Program-made: the position numbers and the translations under genes
Shown here: positions 48,679 through 58,233 of the stretch, in pieces
Layout of the letters: each line of letters starts with the position of its first letter
How positions within the stretch are numbered: position 1 is the stretch's first letter
Notes under the pieces: generated by a model
Told to the model about the DNA's origin: nothing
The model's database searches: none
Seen by the model: only the letters and a program-made list of their open reading frames with translations
Assembly: GCF_001305855.1 (NCBI RefSeq)
Contig: NZ_LIXZ01000001.1
Span: 372,001 to 436,000, forward strand
Direction of reading: 5' to 3'
Source: Rossellomorea vietnamensis
GTDB lineage: Bacteria; Bacillota; Bacilli; Bacillales; Bacillaceae_B
DNA: 64,000 bases

Positions 48679-50214
48679 TTACTTTTTCTTCGCTTTTCCA
48701 CGTTTCCTTACAAGATACAGGAAGAGGAAGAATAGGAAGTACATGATTCCCAAAGCGAACAGGTAAGGATAATTCAGGCCGCTCTTGTTTTTCAGCATAT
48801 AGATCTCTGACTCTTCACGATCCAGAACGAGATGATAATTTCCATCCTTGTCACTGCGGACCAGGTCATCACTGATCAACCCTTTTAATTCATGATTATC
48901 CGCTAATTCTTCTTTTGTTAATTGAACATTTTGTGTTTCGCTCGTATTGTTGATCGCTATGACGATCGTCTGATCTTTGTACGTCCGCTTAAAGATTCCC
49001 ATCCCGTCTTTATTGTAGATCGGCGTGATATCGCCTCTCGTCAGTGCGGGATAGTCTTGACGGATTTCACCTAACCGGGTGATATAATCGATCAGTTCCT
49101 TATCCGCCCTGAAATTCATAAAGCGGCGGTTGTCAGGGTCATTCCCCCCGTCCATCGCTATTTCAGATCCGTAATAAACGATCGGGATTCCCGGGGTTGT
49201 ATACATATAGGTGAGGGCAAGCTTCCATCTCGTTCCAGGGAAAAGCTTCTCTTGAACAATCATTCTCGTAAATCGTTCCATATCATGATTATCGATAAAT
49301 GTTCCCATCACATATGGATTGTCATAAAAGGTTTCATTGTATTTCCAAAAGTTGAATAACCGATCCAAGGATGTATCAGGCTTTTGGAAGACAGAACGCA
49401 TTTCTTCCGCTTGAGGAACATTGACGAATCCATCGATCCCTGTCCCATTGTACGCAGCGATTTTTTCCGGATCCCGGTCGAACACTTCTCCTAACAGGTA
49501 GAAGTCTTCTTTCACGGACTTCACCTCATCGCTGAACTCATCCCAGAATTCCTGCGGGACATGACGTACAGTGTCAAGGCGATATCCATCGATATCGGTT
49601 TCTTTGATCCACCACTTTGCAGCATCGAATAAATAGTTCTTCACTTCGGGATTTTCTGTATTTAAATCGGGAAGATCATATAACCAGGCATTCTGAAGAC
49701 TTTCTTCATTATTGAAGTTCATCGGCTGTTTCTCATGGAACCAGTCCTTTTTTTCAGGGTCATTCACCCAGGGGTGGCCAGGTCCGACATGGTTCACAAC
49801 AAAGTCCAGCATCACTTTCATATCCCGTTTGTGGGCTTCTTCCACAAGCTTCTTGAACGTCTTCATCGAGCCGAAATGTTCTTCGGTTTTGTAGAAGTCC
49901 GTAATCCAATAGCCGTGATAACCCATCGGTTGATTATCAAAGATCGGGGTCAGCCAGATAGCAGTGAATCCCATATCCTTGATGTAATCCAGTTTATCGA
50001 TGATTCCTTGAAAATCACCGCCCTGATAGGCTTTCGGATCCTTCGTGTTAACATCTTTATCATTGCTCGTATCCCCATCATTAAAGCGATCGACCATCAG
50101 AAAATAAATGGTCTCATCCTGCCATTTTCGTTCTTCTTTTTCAACTGCTCCTACCGGAAGGGCGTAAAAAAGAAGAAACGGGACTAAAATGAGAGATAAT
50201 ACTCTTCTTTTCAT
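48679..50214 (-). CDS. Membrane-anchored alpha-amylase, GH13_45 type (BaqA-like)
   Basis: 511 residues. A signal peptide (about 1-23) is followed by the GH13 barrel: MLDFVVNHV (region I), GYRLDTVRHV with the nucleophile Asp (II), LLGEVF with the acid Glu (III) and FIDNHDME (IV). The region V signature LPDLN, and the adjacent tryptophan pair in AKWWIKE, are described hallmarks of GH13_45, founded on BaqA of Bacillus aquimaris. A C-terminal helix (about 482-503) followed by KRGKAKKK would anchor it to the membrane with the enzyme outside. The last gene of the mdx operon, 38 bp after mdxG. Confidence 0.92.
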   Translation of the reverse strand: MKRRVLSLILVPFLLFYALPVGAVEKEERKWQDETIYFLMVDRFNDGDTSNDKDVNTKDPKAYQGGDFQGIIDKLDYIKDMGFTAIWLTPIFDNQPMGYHGYWITDFYKTEEHFGSMKTFKKLVEEAHKRDMKVMLDFVVNHVGPGHPWVNDPEKKDWFHEKQPMNFNNEESLQNAWLYDLPDLNTENPEVKNYLFDAAKWWIKETDIDGYRLDTVRHVPQEFWDEFSDEVKSVKEDFYLLGEVFDRDPEKIAAYNGTGIDGFVNVPQAEEMRSVFQKPDTSLDRLFNFWKYNETFYDNPYVMGTFIDNHDMERFTRMIVQEKLFPGTRWKLALTYMYTTPGIPIVYYGSEIAMDGGNDPDNRRFMNFRADKELIDYITRLGEIRQDYPALTRGDITPIYNKDGMGIFKRTYKDQTIVIAINNTSETQNVQLTKEELADNHELKGLISDDLVRSDKDGNYHLVLDREESEIYMLKNKSGLNYPYLFALGIMYFLFFLFLYLVRKRGKAKKK

Positions 50215-50252
50215 CTCCGCTCCTCCTAAAATTGTTAGTAACGCCTATAAGA

Positions 50253-51095
50253 TTATCCTTTTGTACCCCCTGCCGTCAATCCTGAAACGAAGTATTTCTG
50301 GAAGAACAGGAATAATAGGGCAATCGGTACGGCAATGAGTACAGATCCGGCAGCAAATGTCGTAAATTCCGCTCCGAACTGTTTCGCGACCATATCATAA
50401 AGGGCAACCGGTAATGTGTACATCTTTTCTGAACGCAACAGGATACTTGCAATGATAAAGTCAGCGAATGGGGCAATGAATGAAAACAGTGCCACAACCG
50501 CAATGATCGGTTTCGCAAGAGGCATGACGATCTGAAAGAAAATGCGCAAATGTCCCGCCCCGTCCATCTTGGCTGATTCATCAAGCTCTTTCGGAATCGT
50601 ATCCAGATACCCTTTCATCAACCATGTGTTCATAGGGATCTGACCTCCTACATACACGAGGATCAATCCAATGTGAGTATCCAATAGTCCTGTCAGAAGT
50701 GCTAAAACGAAAATTGCGATCAATGCTGCAAAGTTCGGAATCATTTGCAGAATCAGAAATGTCATCAGTCCATTCTTTCGGCCAGTAAATCTGTAACGGG
50801 AGAATGAATAAGCCGTTAAACTGACCAATAACACGGTTAGGACCATGGTGGATAAACTGACCTTCAATGAATTCCAATACCAAAGCATATAATTGCTTTT
50901 TTCTAGATCAAATAGTTCCTTATAATGTGCCAGTGTTGCATTCTTAGGAATGATGGATGAACCGGATAAACTTTGACCCGGGTTGAATGATGATCCGATG
51001 ATCCATGCAACCGGGTAAAGAATGATGGCAAACATGATCCCGATGGCGGCGTATGAAAGTGTCAAACGTATGAGTTTCTGTCTCTTCATATTCAT
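50253..51095 (-). CDS. mdxG: Maltodextrin ABC transporter permease MdxG (MalG-like)
   Basis: 280 residues with six membrane segments and the MalG EAA loop (ELDESAKMDGAGHLRIFFQIVMPLAKP). It forms the channel with MdxF. The ATG begins 1-2 bp behind the mdxF stop. Confidence 0.95.
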   Translation of the reverse strand: MNMKRQKLIRLTLSYAAIGIMFAIILYPVAWIIGSSFNPGQSLSGSSIIPKNATLAHYKELFDLEKSNYMLWYWNSLKVSLSTMVLTVLLVSLTAYSFSRYRFTGRKNGLMTFLILQMIPNFAALIAIFVLALLTGLLDTHIGLILVYVGGQIPMNTWLMKGYLDTIPKELDESAKMDGAGHLRIFFQIVMPLAKPIIAVVALFSFIAPFADFIIASILLRSEKMYTLPVALYDMVAKQFGAEFTTFAAGSVLIAVPIALLFLFFQKYFVSGLTAGGTKG

Positions 51096-51096
51096 A

Positions 51097-52383
51097 TTAC
51101 ATCATATCCTCTTCTTGGAATGATTTCGTTCTCTTGAACTGCCAGACCGCTACAGTGATTACGATAATGGACAATAATAATGTGATGGCAGCGGCTTTCG
51201 AATACTGTGCGGATGTCATCGTCAGACTGTAGATCCAGGAAATCAGGATATCCGTCCCACCTGCATTTTGTCCGGTTAATGCCGGCCCACCGCCGTTGAA
51301 TAAGTAAATCACGTTGAAGTTATTAAAGTTAAACGTATATTGTGTGATGATGATCGGTGCCGTTGCAAAAAGGACAAGTGGCAGCGTGATATTCTTGAAT
51401 TTCTGGAATGCTGAAGCCCCATCGACCGTAGCTGCTTCATACAATTCATCAGGAATCGATTGAAGCACTCCCGTTGTCATGGCAAAGATGAACGGGAAGC
51501 CGAGCCATGCCTGGATTCCAATCAAGGCAATTCGAGTATACATCGGTTCGGTCATCCAAGGTAATCCTTCAATACCGAAGAATCCCAGGATGTCCCGGTT
51601 GATCGTTCCGAAAGATTCGTTGAACATTCCGGCGAAAACGAGGATCGAAACGAAAGCCGGGATCGCCCAAGGCAGGATAAATACCGTACGGATGATGGCT
51701 TTCCCTTTTAAATCCTTTTGATTCACAAGAATGGCAAGGAATACACCAAGTGCCACTTGAAGCGTTGTCGCGCCGAACGTCCAAACGAGCGTCCATGCAA
51801 GTACGGTGATGAACGTTTCTCTCCATATATCAATCTTGAAGATATCAACAAAGTTTTGGATCCCTACCCAGTCGACCAGTTTAGCCGGCGGTGAGTGATA
51901 CAGATCGTAGTTAGTAAATGCCAGTAAAACGACAAAGATGATCGGGAAAATAACGACGAATACGAGTAATAAGAAACCTGGAGACATAATGAGATATGGA
52001 AATCCATTATCGATCAGATTTCTGTACTGCTCGCGGATCGTGCTAAGCTTCTCTCCCCTGTCCCGCTTTTCTCCATTTTTATACGCATCCCGGAGATTAA
52101 ACAGATAAAAACCGATTCCAAAAATAGATACTATGATTGCCAAGATACCGTATACCATTAAGAAAATGGAATGATCTCCGTATGAGACGTCTGTCCCAAG
52201 GGTCGTGATCCCCCATAATCCGTAGCCGATCAAGTCTCTGAAGACAAGGATAAAGGCGGCTGTCATGATCAGGAAGAATCCGCCTTTTAGAAACTGCTTA
52301 TGATACATCTGACCTAAACCAGGGATTAGGGAAAGGGCCAGCGCTGTTTTTCTATGATTAGTTTGATAGGATTGTTGCTCCAT
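51097..52383 (-). CDS. mdxF: Maltodextrin ABC transporter permease MdxF (MalF-like)
   Basis: 428 residues, with two extra N-terminal membrane segments (LALSLIPGLGQMYHKQFLKGG...) as in Bacillus MdxF, then the BPD_transp_1 core with the EAA loop (ELYEAATVDGASAFQKFKNITLPL). RBS AAAGGGG. It transports maltose to longer maltodextrins with MdxG and an ATPase (MsmX) that must be encoded elsewhere, since none is in the window. Confidence 0.95.
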   Translation of the reverse strand: MEQQSYQTNHRKTALALSLIPGLGQMYHKQFLKGGFFLIMTAAFILVFRDLIGYGLWGITTLGTDVSYGDHSIFLMVYGILAIIVSIFGIGFYLFNLRDAYKNGEKRDRGEKLSTIREQYRNLIDNGFPYLIMSPGFLLLVFVVIFPIIFVVLLAFTNYDLYHSPPAKLVDWVGIQNFVDIFKIDIWRETFITVLAWTLVWTFGATTLQVALGVFLAILVNQKDLKGKAIIRTVFILPWAIPAFVSILVFAGMFNESFGTINRDILGFFGIEGLPWMTEPMYTRIALIGIQAWLGFPFIFAMTTGVLQSIPDELYEAATVDGASAFQKFKNITLPLVLFATAPIIITQYTFNFNNFNVIYLFNGGGPALTGQNAGGTDILISWIYSLTMTSAQYSKAAAITLLLSIIVITVAVWQFKRTKSFQEEDMM

Positions 52384-52420
52384 CCTATATTCCCCTTTCT
52401 ACGTTCACAATTTTGATAAG

Positions 52421-52480
52421 CTTCAAGAGCTTTTTAAGAAAAGAAGGACTTTATTTCCTTAAAAAGCCCTTGAATAGGTC
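52421..52480 (-). terminator. Intercistronic hairpin upstream of mdxF
   Basis: On the minus strand TTCAAGGGCTTTTTAAG and CTTAAAAAGCTCTTGAA pair, with a loop of about 20 nt. No U-tract, so it may act as an RNA stabiliser or processing site. Confidence 0.55.
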
Positions 52481-52484
52481 TTTA

Positions 52485-52525
52485 AAAGGATAGCAGTACC
52501 TCTCAATAACGAGAAGGTACCGCTA
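52485..52525 (-). terminator. Hairpin directly after mdxE, partial terminator
   Basis: On the minus strand ATAGCGGTACCTTCTCG and AGAGGTACTGCTAT pair around a short loop, followed by CCTTTTAAAG. It probably limits read-through into the permease genes. Confidence 0.65.
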
Positions 52526-52535
52526 TGATTAATGA

Positions 52536-53813
52536 TTAGTTGGAGTGGTTCGCATCAATGTTTTGCTGAATTTGCTTCACTGCTGCATCAAGAGCCGCTT
52601 TCGGTTCTTGCTTACCTGTTACAACCGTTTGAAGTGAATCAGCCATTGGTCCCCAAACTTCTCCCATCTCAGGGATGTTCGGCATTGGAACCGCGTATTG
52701 AGATTGCTCAGCAACCGCTTTTGCACCAGGATTGTCAGCGATCGCAGGATCGTCGATCAAACCTTGGTTCGTTGGCACTTCCTGTGTTTGTTCGAAACGT
52801 AATTTAGCATACTCGTCTTGAGTGATGAACTCAATGAATTTTTGAGCCCACTCTTTGTTTTTAGAGTAGCCTGACACGTGCCAGCCTTTAACACCCATGA
52901 ATGTCTTCATCGGCTCTCCGTTAGGAAGCTTAGGCATTGCAGCAATACCGATATCGATACCGGCATCTTTATATCCTTGGAATGACCAAGGTCCATTCAT
53001 GACAGATGCAACTTTTCCTTCACCGAACAATCCGTCAAGAGCAGATCCACCATTTTCCCCGATGATCCCTTTAGGGAATAAACCTTCTGTGTACCATTTT
53101 TGGATATATTCAGTACCTTCTACAGCACCATCATTGTTTAAGCCAAGATCTTTCGCGTCTAATGCTCCATCTTTTTCAGCAAATACATATCCGCCGAATC
53201 CACCGATCGGTGCATGTGCGAAATAGAAGTTATCCCAAAGAGCCAAGAAACCGTAGTTTCCGTCTTTCGTGAAATCTTTAGAGAATGTGTATACTTCATC
53301 CATTGTTTTAGGCGCATCTTCCATCAACGCTTTATTGTAAATGAACACAGGCGTTTCTGAAGATTTTGGAAGACCATATAATTTACCATCATAGCTCTCA
53401 GCCGTCATGGAAGATTCAGTGAAACGTTTTTCAATGTCCCCGTCGACTTCTAAAGGAGCGATATGACCTGCAAGAGCAAGCTCTCCGATTTGGTCATGTG
53501 GTAATGTTAATACGTCGGGACCAGTTCCTGCAGGACCGTCTAAACGTAATTGTTCTTTCATTTTCGTAGCCATTTCGACTTCTTTTACTTCAACTTTGAT
53601 ACCAGTTTCTTCTTCGAACTTGGCACCTACTTCATCCAGCCATCCAGTTTTCTCTTGATCTTCCCAGACAACCAGTTTTTCAGGTTTGTTCGCATCGTCA
53701 GCTTTTTTCTCTCCGCTGTCGCTTTTTGATCCTTCCTCACGGTTTGGACCACAAGCAGCGAGCGCCCCAAGTACAAGCATGATTACCATAAGCAGTGATA
53801 ACGCTTTCTTCAT
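52536..53813 (-). CDS. mdxE: Maltodextrin-binding lipoprotein MdxE
   Basis: 425 residues from ATG 53813, with GGAGGGG upstream. Lipobox LAAC, then SBP_bac_1 fold: WEDQEKTGWLDEVGAKFEEETGIKV, AGHIAPLEVD, GLPKSSETPVFIYNKALM and VMNGPWSFQGYKDAG. This is the extracellular maltose/maltodextrin receptor of the mdxEFG importer. Confidence 0.95.
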   Translation of the reverse strand: MKKALSLLMVIMLVLGALAACGPNREEGSKSDSGEKKADDANKPEKLVVWEDQEKTGWLDEVGAKFEEETGIKVEVKEVEMATKMKEQLRLDGPAGTGPDVLTLPHDQIGELALAGHIAPLEVDGDIEKRFTESSMTAESYDGKLYGLPKSSETPVFIYNKALMEDAPKTMDEVYTFSKDFTKDGNYGFLALWDNFYFAHAPIGGFGGYVFAEKDGALDAKDLGLNNDGAVEGTEYIQKWYTEGLFPKGIIGENGGSALDGLFGEGKVASVMNGPWSFQGYKDAGIDIGIAAMPKLPNGEPMKTFMGVKGWHVSGYSKNKEWAQKFIEFITQDEYAKLRFEQTQEVPTNQGLIDDPAIADNPGAKAVAEQSQYAVPMPNIPEMGEVWGPMADSLQTVVTGKQEPKAALDAAVKQIQQNIDANHSN

Positions 53814-53862
53814 TTCGACCCCTCCTAAGTATGGTGAAACTATTAATTCATATTTTAGATTG

Positions 53863-53876
53863 AACAAACGCTTGCA
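53863..53876 (-). promoter_or_regulatory. LacI-type operator, proximal to mdxE
   Basis: AACAAACGCTTGCA on the plus strand shares the core AAACGNTTGCACA with the site at 53921. It lies about 50 bp upstream of the mdxE ATG. Confidence 0.55.
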
Positions 53877-53920
53877 CATTCTATGACTTATTCTCTAAAG
53901 ATATCGCTTACATTCTTTTG

Positions 53921-53937
53921 TGAAAACGATTGCACAA
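53921..53937 (-). promoter_or_regulatory. cre/LacI-type operator of the mdx promoter
   Basis: TGAAAACGATTGCA fits the cre pattern TGNAANCGNNNNCA at every fixed position. It starts a few bases downstream of the inferred mdx transcription start (about 53941), a repressing position for CcpA or the LacI-type regulator. Confidence 0.7.
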
Positions 53938-53947
53938 CCTACTTCTT

Positions 53948-53975
53948 ATTATACAAACTAAATCTCCTTTGACAA
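53948..53975 (-). promoter_or_regulatory. Sigma-A promoter of mdxEFG-amylase
   Basis: On the minus strand TTGTCA (53970-53975) and TATAAT (53948-53953) are 16 bp apart. The inferred 5' leader of mdxE is about 130 nt. Confidence 0.7.
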
Positions 53976-54010
53976 TACTTTTTTTGAAAATTTTTGCGTT
54001 TCGCTTGAAA

Positions 54011-54030
54011 GTAAAGAAAACGTTTTACTA
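54011..54030 (+). promoter_or_regulatory. LacI/CcpA-type palindrome upstream of the maltogenic amylase gene
   Basis: GTAAAGAAAACGTTTTACTA is a near-perfect palindrome centred on ACGT. It lies just upstream of a TTGACA (54047-54052) and weak TACTCT (54070-54075) promoter for the plus-strand gene. Confidence 0.55.
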
Positions 54031-54087
54031 GTTTGACTGCCTTTCATTGACAACATTGTTGGTTTGGAATACTCTTTAATGGAATGA

Positions 54088-55866
<1,779 letters not shown>

Positions 55867-55888
55867 TGATGCTTACTTTCTAAAGAGC

Positions 55889-55914
55889 GGGACTAGGCCT
55901 TGACGGTTAGTCCC
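55889..55914 (+). terminator. Hairpin after the maltogenic amylase gene
   Basis: GGGACTA and TAGTCCC pair around a 12-nt loop; the following sequence CTTATCTATTT is only moderately U-rich. Confidence 0.55.
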
Positions 55915-55982
55915 CTTATCTATTTAAATTGTATCGGATGCCTGGGGTGCACCTATCCCCGGCAAGCAAAAGGAGAAAATCT

Positions 55983-57338
55983 ATGAGCAATAATCAAAAA
56001 AATATGACCCTCTTTGCCTTGACTTGGCCGATTTTCATTGAAATCTTTCTCCACATGTTGATGGGAAATGCCGATACGTTAATGCTAAGTCAGTATTCTG
56101 ATGATTCTGTAGCAGCCGTCGGGGTTTCCAATCAAATCCTTTCTCTCATCATCGTTATGTTTGGATTTGTCGCGACGGGTACAGCCATCCTCGTGGCCCA
56201 GCATCTGGGGGCGGATGAGAATCGCATGGCAGGGGAAGTGTCGATCGTTTCCATTGCTGTCAATCTACTATTTGGACTCTTACTGAGTATCGCCCTTATA
56301 TTTTTCAGTAAGCCGATCTTATTATCGATGGATCTCCCGCGTTCACTAATGAATGAAGCTTCATCCTATTTGAAAATCGTCGGAGGCTTTGCTTTCATCC
56401 AGGCCTTGATCATGACTGCGGGAGCCATCATGAGGAGCTACGGCTATACAAAAGACGCCATGTATATCACAATCGGCATGAACATTGTCAATGTGATCGG
56501 AAACTACTTATTTATATTCGGACCATTCGGTGTCCCTGTATTAGGCGTGGAGGGTGTGGCCATTTCCACCATCACCTCGAGACTGATCGGATTCATCGTG
56601 AGTATCATCGTGATCAGGAAGCGGATACCCAATGCTCTTCCAATCAGAAGACTATTCAAGCTCCCCGTCTCTCACGTTAAAAATTTATTACGGATCGGAA
56701 TCCCCTCTGCAGGAGAGCATCTATCCTATAACGGGTCACAAATGGTCATTACCTATTTCATTGCGAGTATAGGAACCAATGCTCTTACGACGAAGGTATA
56801 TGCCCAGAACCTGATGATGTTCATTTTCTTATTCAGCGTCGCCATCAGCCAGGGGACACAGATCATCATCGGTCATATGATTGGAGCGAAACAATTTGAC
56901 AGTGCCTATGAACGTTGTTTAAAAAGCTTAAAGATTGCTATTATCATTTCTCTTATCATGGCCGGAATTTTCTCTGTAGCAGCGGAGCCGCTTCTACGCA
57001 TCTTTACAAGCAACGTAGAAATCATTTCCCTTGGTAAAACATTGATCTACCTGACCATCATTCTCGAACCGGGCCGAAGCTTTAATTTAGTTGTCATAAA
57101 CGCACTAAGGGCAACAGGTGACGTTCGCTTCCCGGTCTACATGGGGATATTATCCATGTGGGGAGTAAGCGTCACGCTTTCCTATATCCTCGGAATCTGG
57201 TTCGGACTCGGACTAATCGGAATCTGGATCTCCTTCATCGCCGATGAATGGCTGCGGGGCATCATCATGCTCAAACGCTGGCGATCCAAAGTATGGATCC
57301 ATAAACGATTTGTCCAACATGATAAAAACGCAGTTTAG
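55983..57338 (+). CDS. MATE-family efflux transporter
   Basis: 451 residues from ATG 55983, with AAGGAG at 8 bp; in-frame codons upstream back to 55929 have no such site. Twelve membrane helices in two MatE halves (ALTWPIFIEIFLHMLMGNADTLMLS..., repeated from about 235). Family members export cationic drugs or dyes against Na+ or H+. Specificity cannot be inferred. The ending carries a basic tail (RWRSKVWIHKRFVQHDK). The nearest terminator is not obvious. Confidence 0.92.
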   Translation: MSNNQKNMTLFALTWPIFIEIFLHMLMGNADTLMLSQYSDDSVAAVGVSNQILSLIIVMFGFVATGTAILVAQHLGADENRMAGEVSIVSIAVNLLFGLLLSIALIFFSKPILLSMDLPRSLMNEASSYLKIVGGFAFIQALIMTAGAIMRSYGYTKDAMYITIGMNIVNVIGNYLFIFGPFGVPVLGVEGVAISTITSRLIGFIVSIIVIRKRIPNALPIRRLFKLPVSHVKNLLRIGIPSAGEHLSYNGSQMVITYFIASIGTNALTTKVYAQNLMMFIFLFSVAISQGTQIIIGHMIGAKQFDSAYERCLKSLKIAIIISLIMAGIFSVAAEPLLRIFTSNVEIISLGKTLIYLTIILEPGRSFNLVVINALRATGDVRFPVYMGILSMWGVSVTLSYILGIWFGLGLIGIWISFIADEWLRGIIMLKRWRSKVWIHKRFVQHDKNAV

Positions 57339-57413
57339 AGGGACGGACCTTCCTTCAGATGGCATTTAAAAACGAACAATCAAGAAATTAGTTAGGATCA
57401 CTTGTTACACCGC

Positions 57414-57541
57414 TTTTGATTTCCGTGCAAGACTTCGCTTTCCTCGGGCGGAAGGCAAGCCTCCTCGTCACTGACGTTCCTGCGGGGTCTTACCTATTCC
57501 GCATTTCCCGTAGGAGTCTTCGTCTTGCACTCCAATCAAAA
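57414..57541 (+). repeat. Structured intergenic repeat, copy A
   Basis: 128 bp bounded by TTTTGATT and AATCAAAA. Next inside, GTGCAAGAC pairs with GTCTTGCAC. Shared cores with copy B are CCTCCTCG, CCTGCGGGGTCT and TTTCCCGYAGGAGTC. GCGGAA pairs with TTCCGC and, inside that, GGTAAG with CTTGCC (read on the minus strand). It resembles a GC-rich intergenic repeat I know from many Bacillaceae genomes. No function is known to me. Confidence 0.85.
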
Positions 57542-57802
57542 GCTAGGATCTGCTCTATACAGTGTATATGCTTTAGCAATAATATTAAAAGTCCCATTTC
57601 ACCATGTTTGTTGTTATTCATACAAAGACTTTATAGTTTTCGGATGTTCAATCATTTGGAGTGTGTTGGAGCATACTGAGTCATTCACATCAGGTATGAA
57701 AAAGTATTTGAATAAGTAACGGTAATTGAACACTGAGAATAAGGTTTGCTGTATGCAATGGTGGTCACTACAATGTGAAAGTGAAACACTTACGCTTGGA
57801 AA

Positions 57803-57926
57803 GTTGATTGGAGCGGAAGTTGCTCGACTCCTGCGGGAAACGCTGGACAGGTGAGACCCCGCAGGCGCAGCCGAGGAGGCTCACCGCCAGCCCCGCGGAA
57901 AGCGAGCAACTGGAGCGGAAATCAAC
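57803..57926 (-). repeat. Structured intergenic repeat, copy B (inverted)
   Basis: 124 bp bounded by GTTGATT and AATCAAC. Next, AGTTGCTCG pairs with CGAGCAACT, CGCTGG with CCAGC, and GGTGAG with CTCACC. In reverse complement it aligns with copy A through the conserved cores, while the pairing arms are different sequences. No direct target duplication is visible at either end. Confidence 0.85.
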
Positions 57927-57978
57927 CACCACTCACTACATTCAAAACCAACAGTATTTACGTAAACAGCTAAATGAT

Positions 57979-58012
57979 AAATCCGAACGATTTCGAATGA
58001 TCGTTCGGATTT
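57979..58012. repeat. Inverted repeat (hairpin) of unknown role
   Basis: AAATCCGAACGAT and ATCGTTCGGATTT pair perfectly around an 8-nt loop. No run of T follows on the plus strand. It could be a weak terminator or a protein-binding palindrome. Confidence 0.6.
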
Positions 58013-58056
58013 CCTATTAACTAAACTCTTTTGTCTTAACCTCTTTTTTCTCCAAA

Positions 58057-58070
58057 TGAAAACGCACTCA
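58057..58070 (+). promoter_or_regulatory. cre-like box 1 upstream of glnK-amtB
   Basis: TGAAAACGCACTCA fits TGNAANCGNNNNCA at every fixed position. Confidence 0.55.
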
Positions 58071-58078
58071 TTTATAAA

Positions 58079-58095
58079 TGTTAAGTTTTTTTACA
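58079..58095 (+). promoter_or_regulatory. TnrA/GlnR box 1 upstream of glnK-amtB
   Basis: TGTTAAGTTTTTTTACA matches TGTNA-N7-TNACA exactly, about 140 bp before glnK. TnrA activates amtB-glnK operons in nitrogen limitation in Bacillus. Confidence 0.8.
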
Positions 58096-58109
58096 TAAAA
58101 ACGCTTTCA
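58096..58109 (+). promoter_or_regulatory. cre-like box 2 upstream of glnK-amtB
   Basis: TAAAAACGCTTTCA is one base off TGNAANCGNNNNCA and directly adjoins the TnrA box. Confidence 0.45.
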
Positions 58110-58123
58110 TTATAAATTAATAC

Positions 58124-58152
58124 TTGAACTTTTGTTATTTTCTGAATATGAT
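58124..58152 (+). promoter_or_regulatory. Sigma-A promoter of glnK-amtB
   Basis: TTGAAC (58124-58129) and TATGAT (58147-58152) are 17 bp apart. The start would be near 58159. Confidence 0.65.
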
Positions 58153-58171
58153 AAATGATATAACTTACTCA

Positions 58172-58188
58172 TGTCATAAAACCTAACA
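58172..58188 (+). promoter_or_regulatory. TnrA/GlnR box 2, downstream of the promoter
   Basis: TGTCATAAAACCTAACA also matches TGTNA-N7-TNACA exactly. Lying after the inferred start site, it would suit repression, for instance by GlnR in nitrogen excess. Confidence 0.65.
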
Positions 58189-58233
58189 TCAAGATTCGCT
58201 TTAAATACTAAAATACAAAAGGAGGAAATTACA

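Larger units (their letters stand above)
57339..58233. other. Gene-free region with two inverted structured repeats and the glnK control region
   Basis: About 895 bp between the MATE and glnK genes. It holds repeat A (57414-57541), a 261-bp AT-rich spacer without a supportable gene, repeat B in opposite orientation (57803-57926), a hairpin (57979-58012) and the glnK regulatory boxes. Open frames across the repeats (87 and 70 codons) reflect the GC-rich repeat sequence and lack ribosome sites. Confidence 0.75.

Noticed and set aside
57414-57926. The inverted repeats as an insertion sequence or MITE with transposase
   Set aside because: No transposase frame lies between them, no target duplication is visible, and the inner arms differ between copies. 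A MITE-like origin stays possible but is unsupported.
57414-58020. Open frames of 87 and 70 codons across the repeats as genes
   Set aside because: They are translations of GC-rich repeat DNA, with no ribosome site and no protein-like composition.
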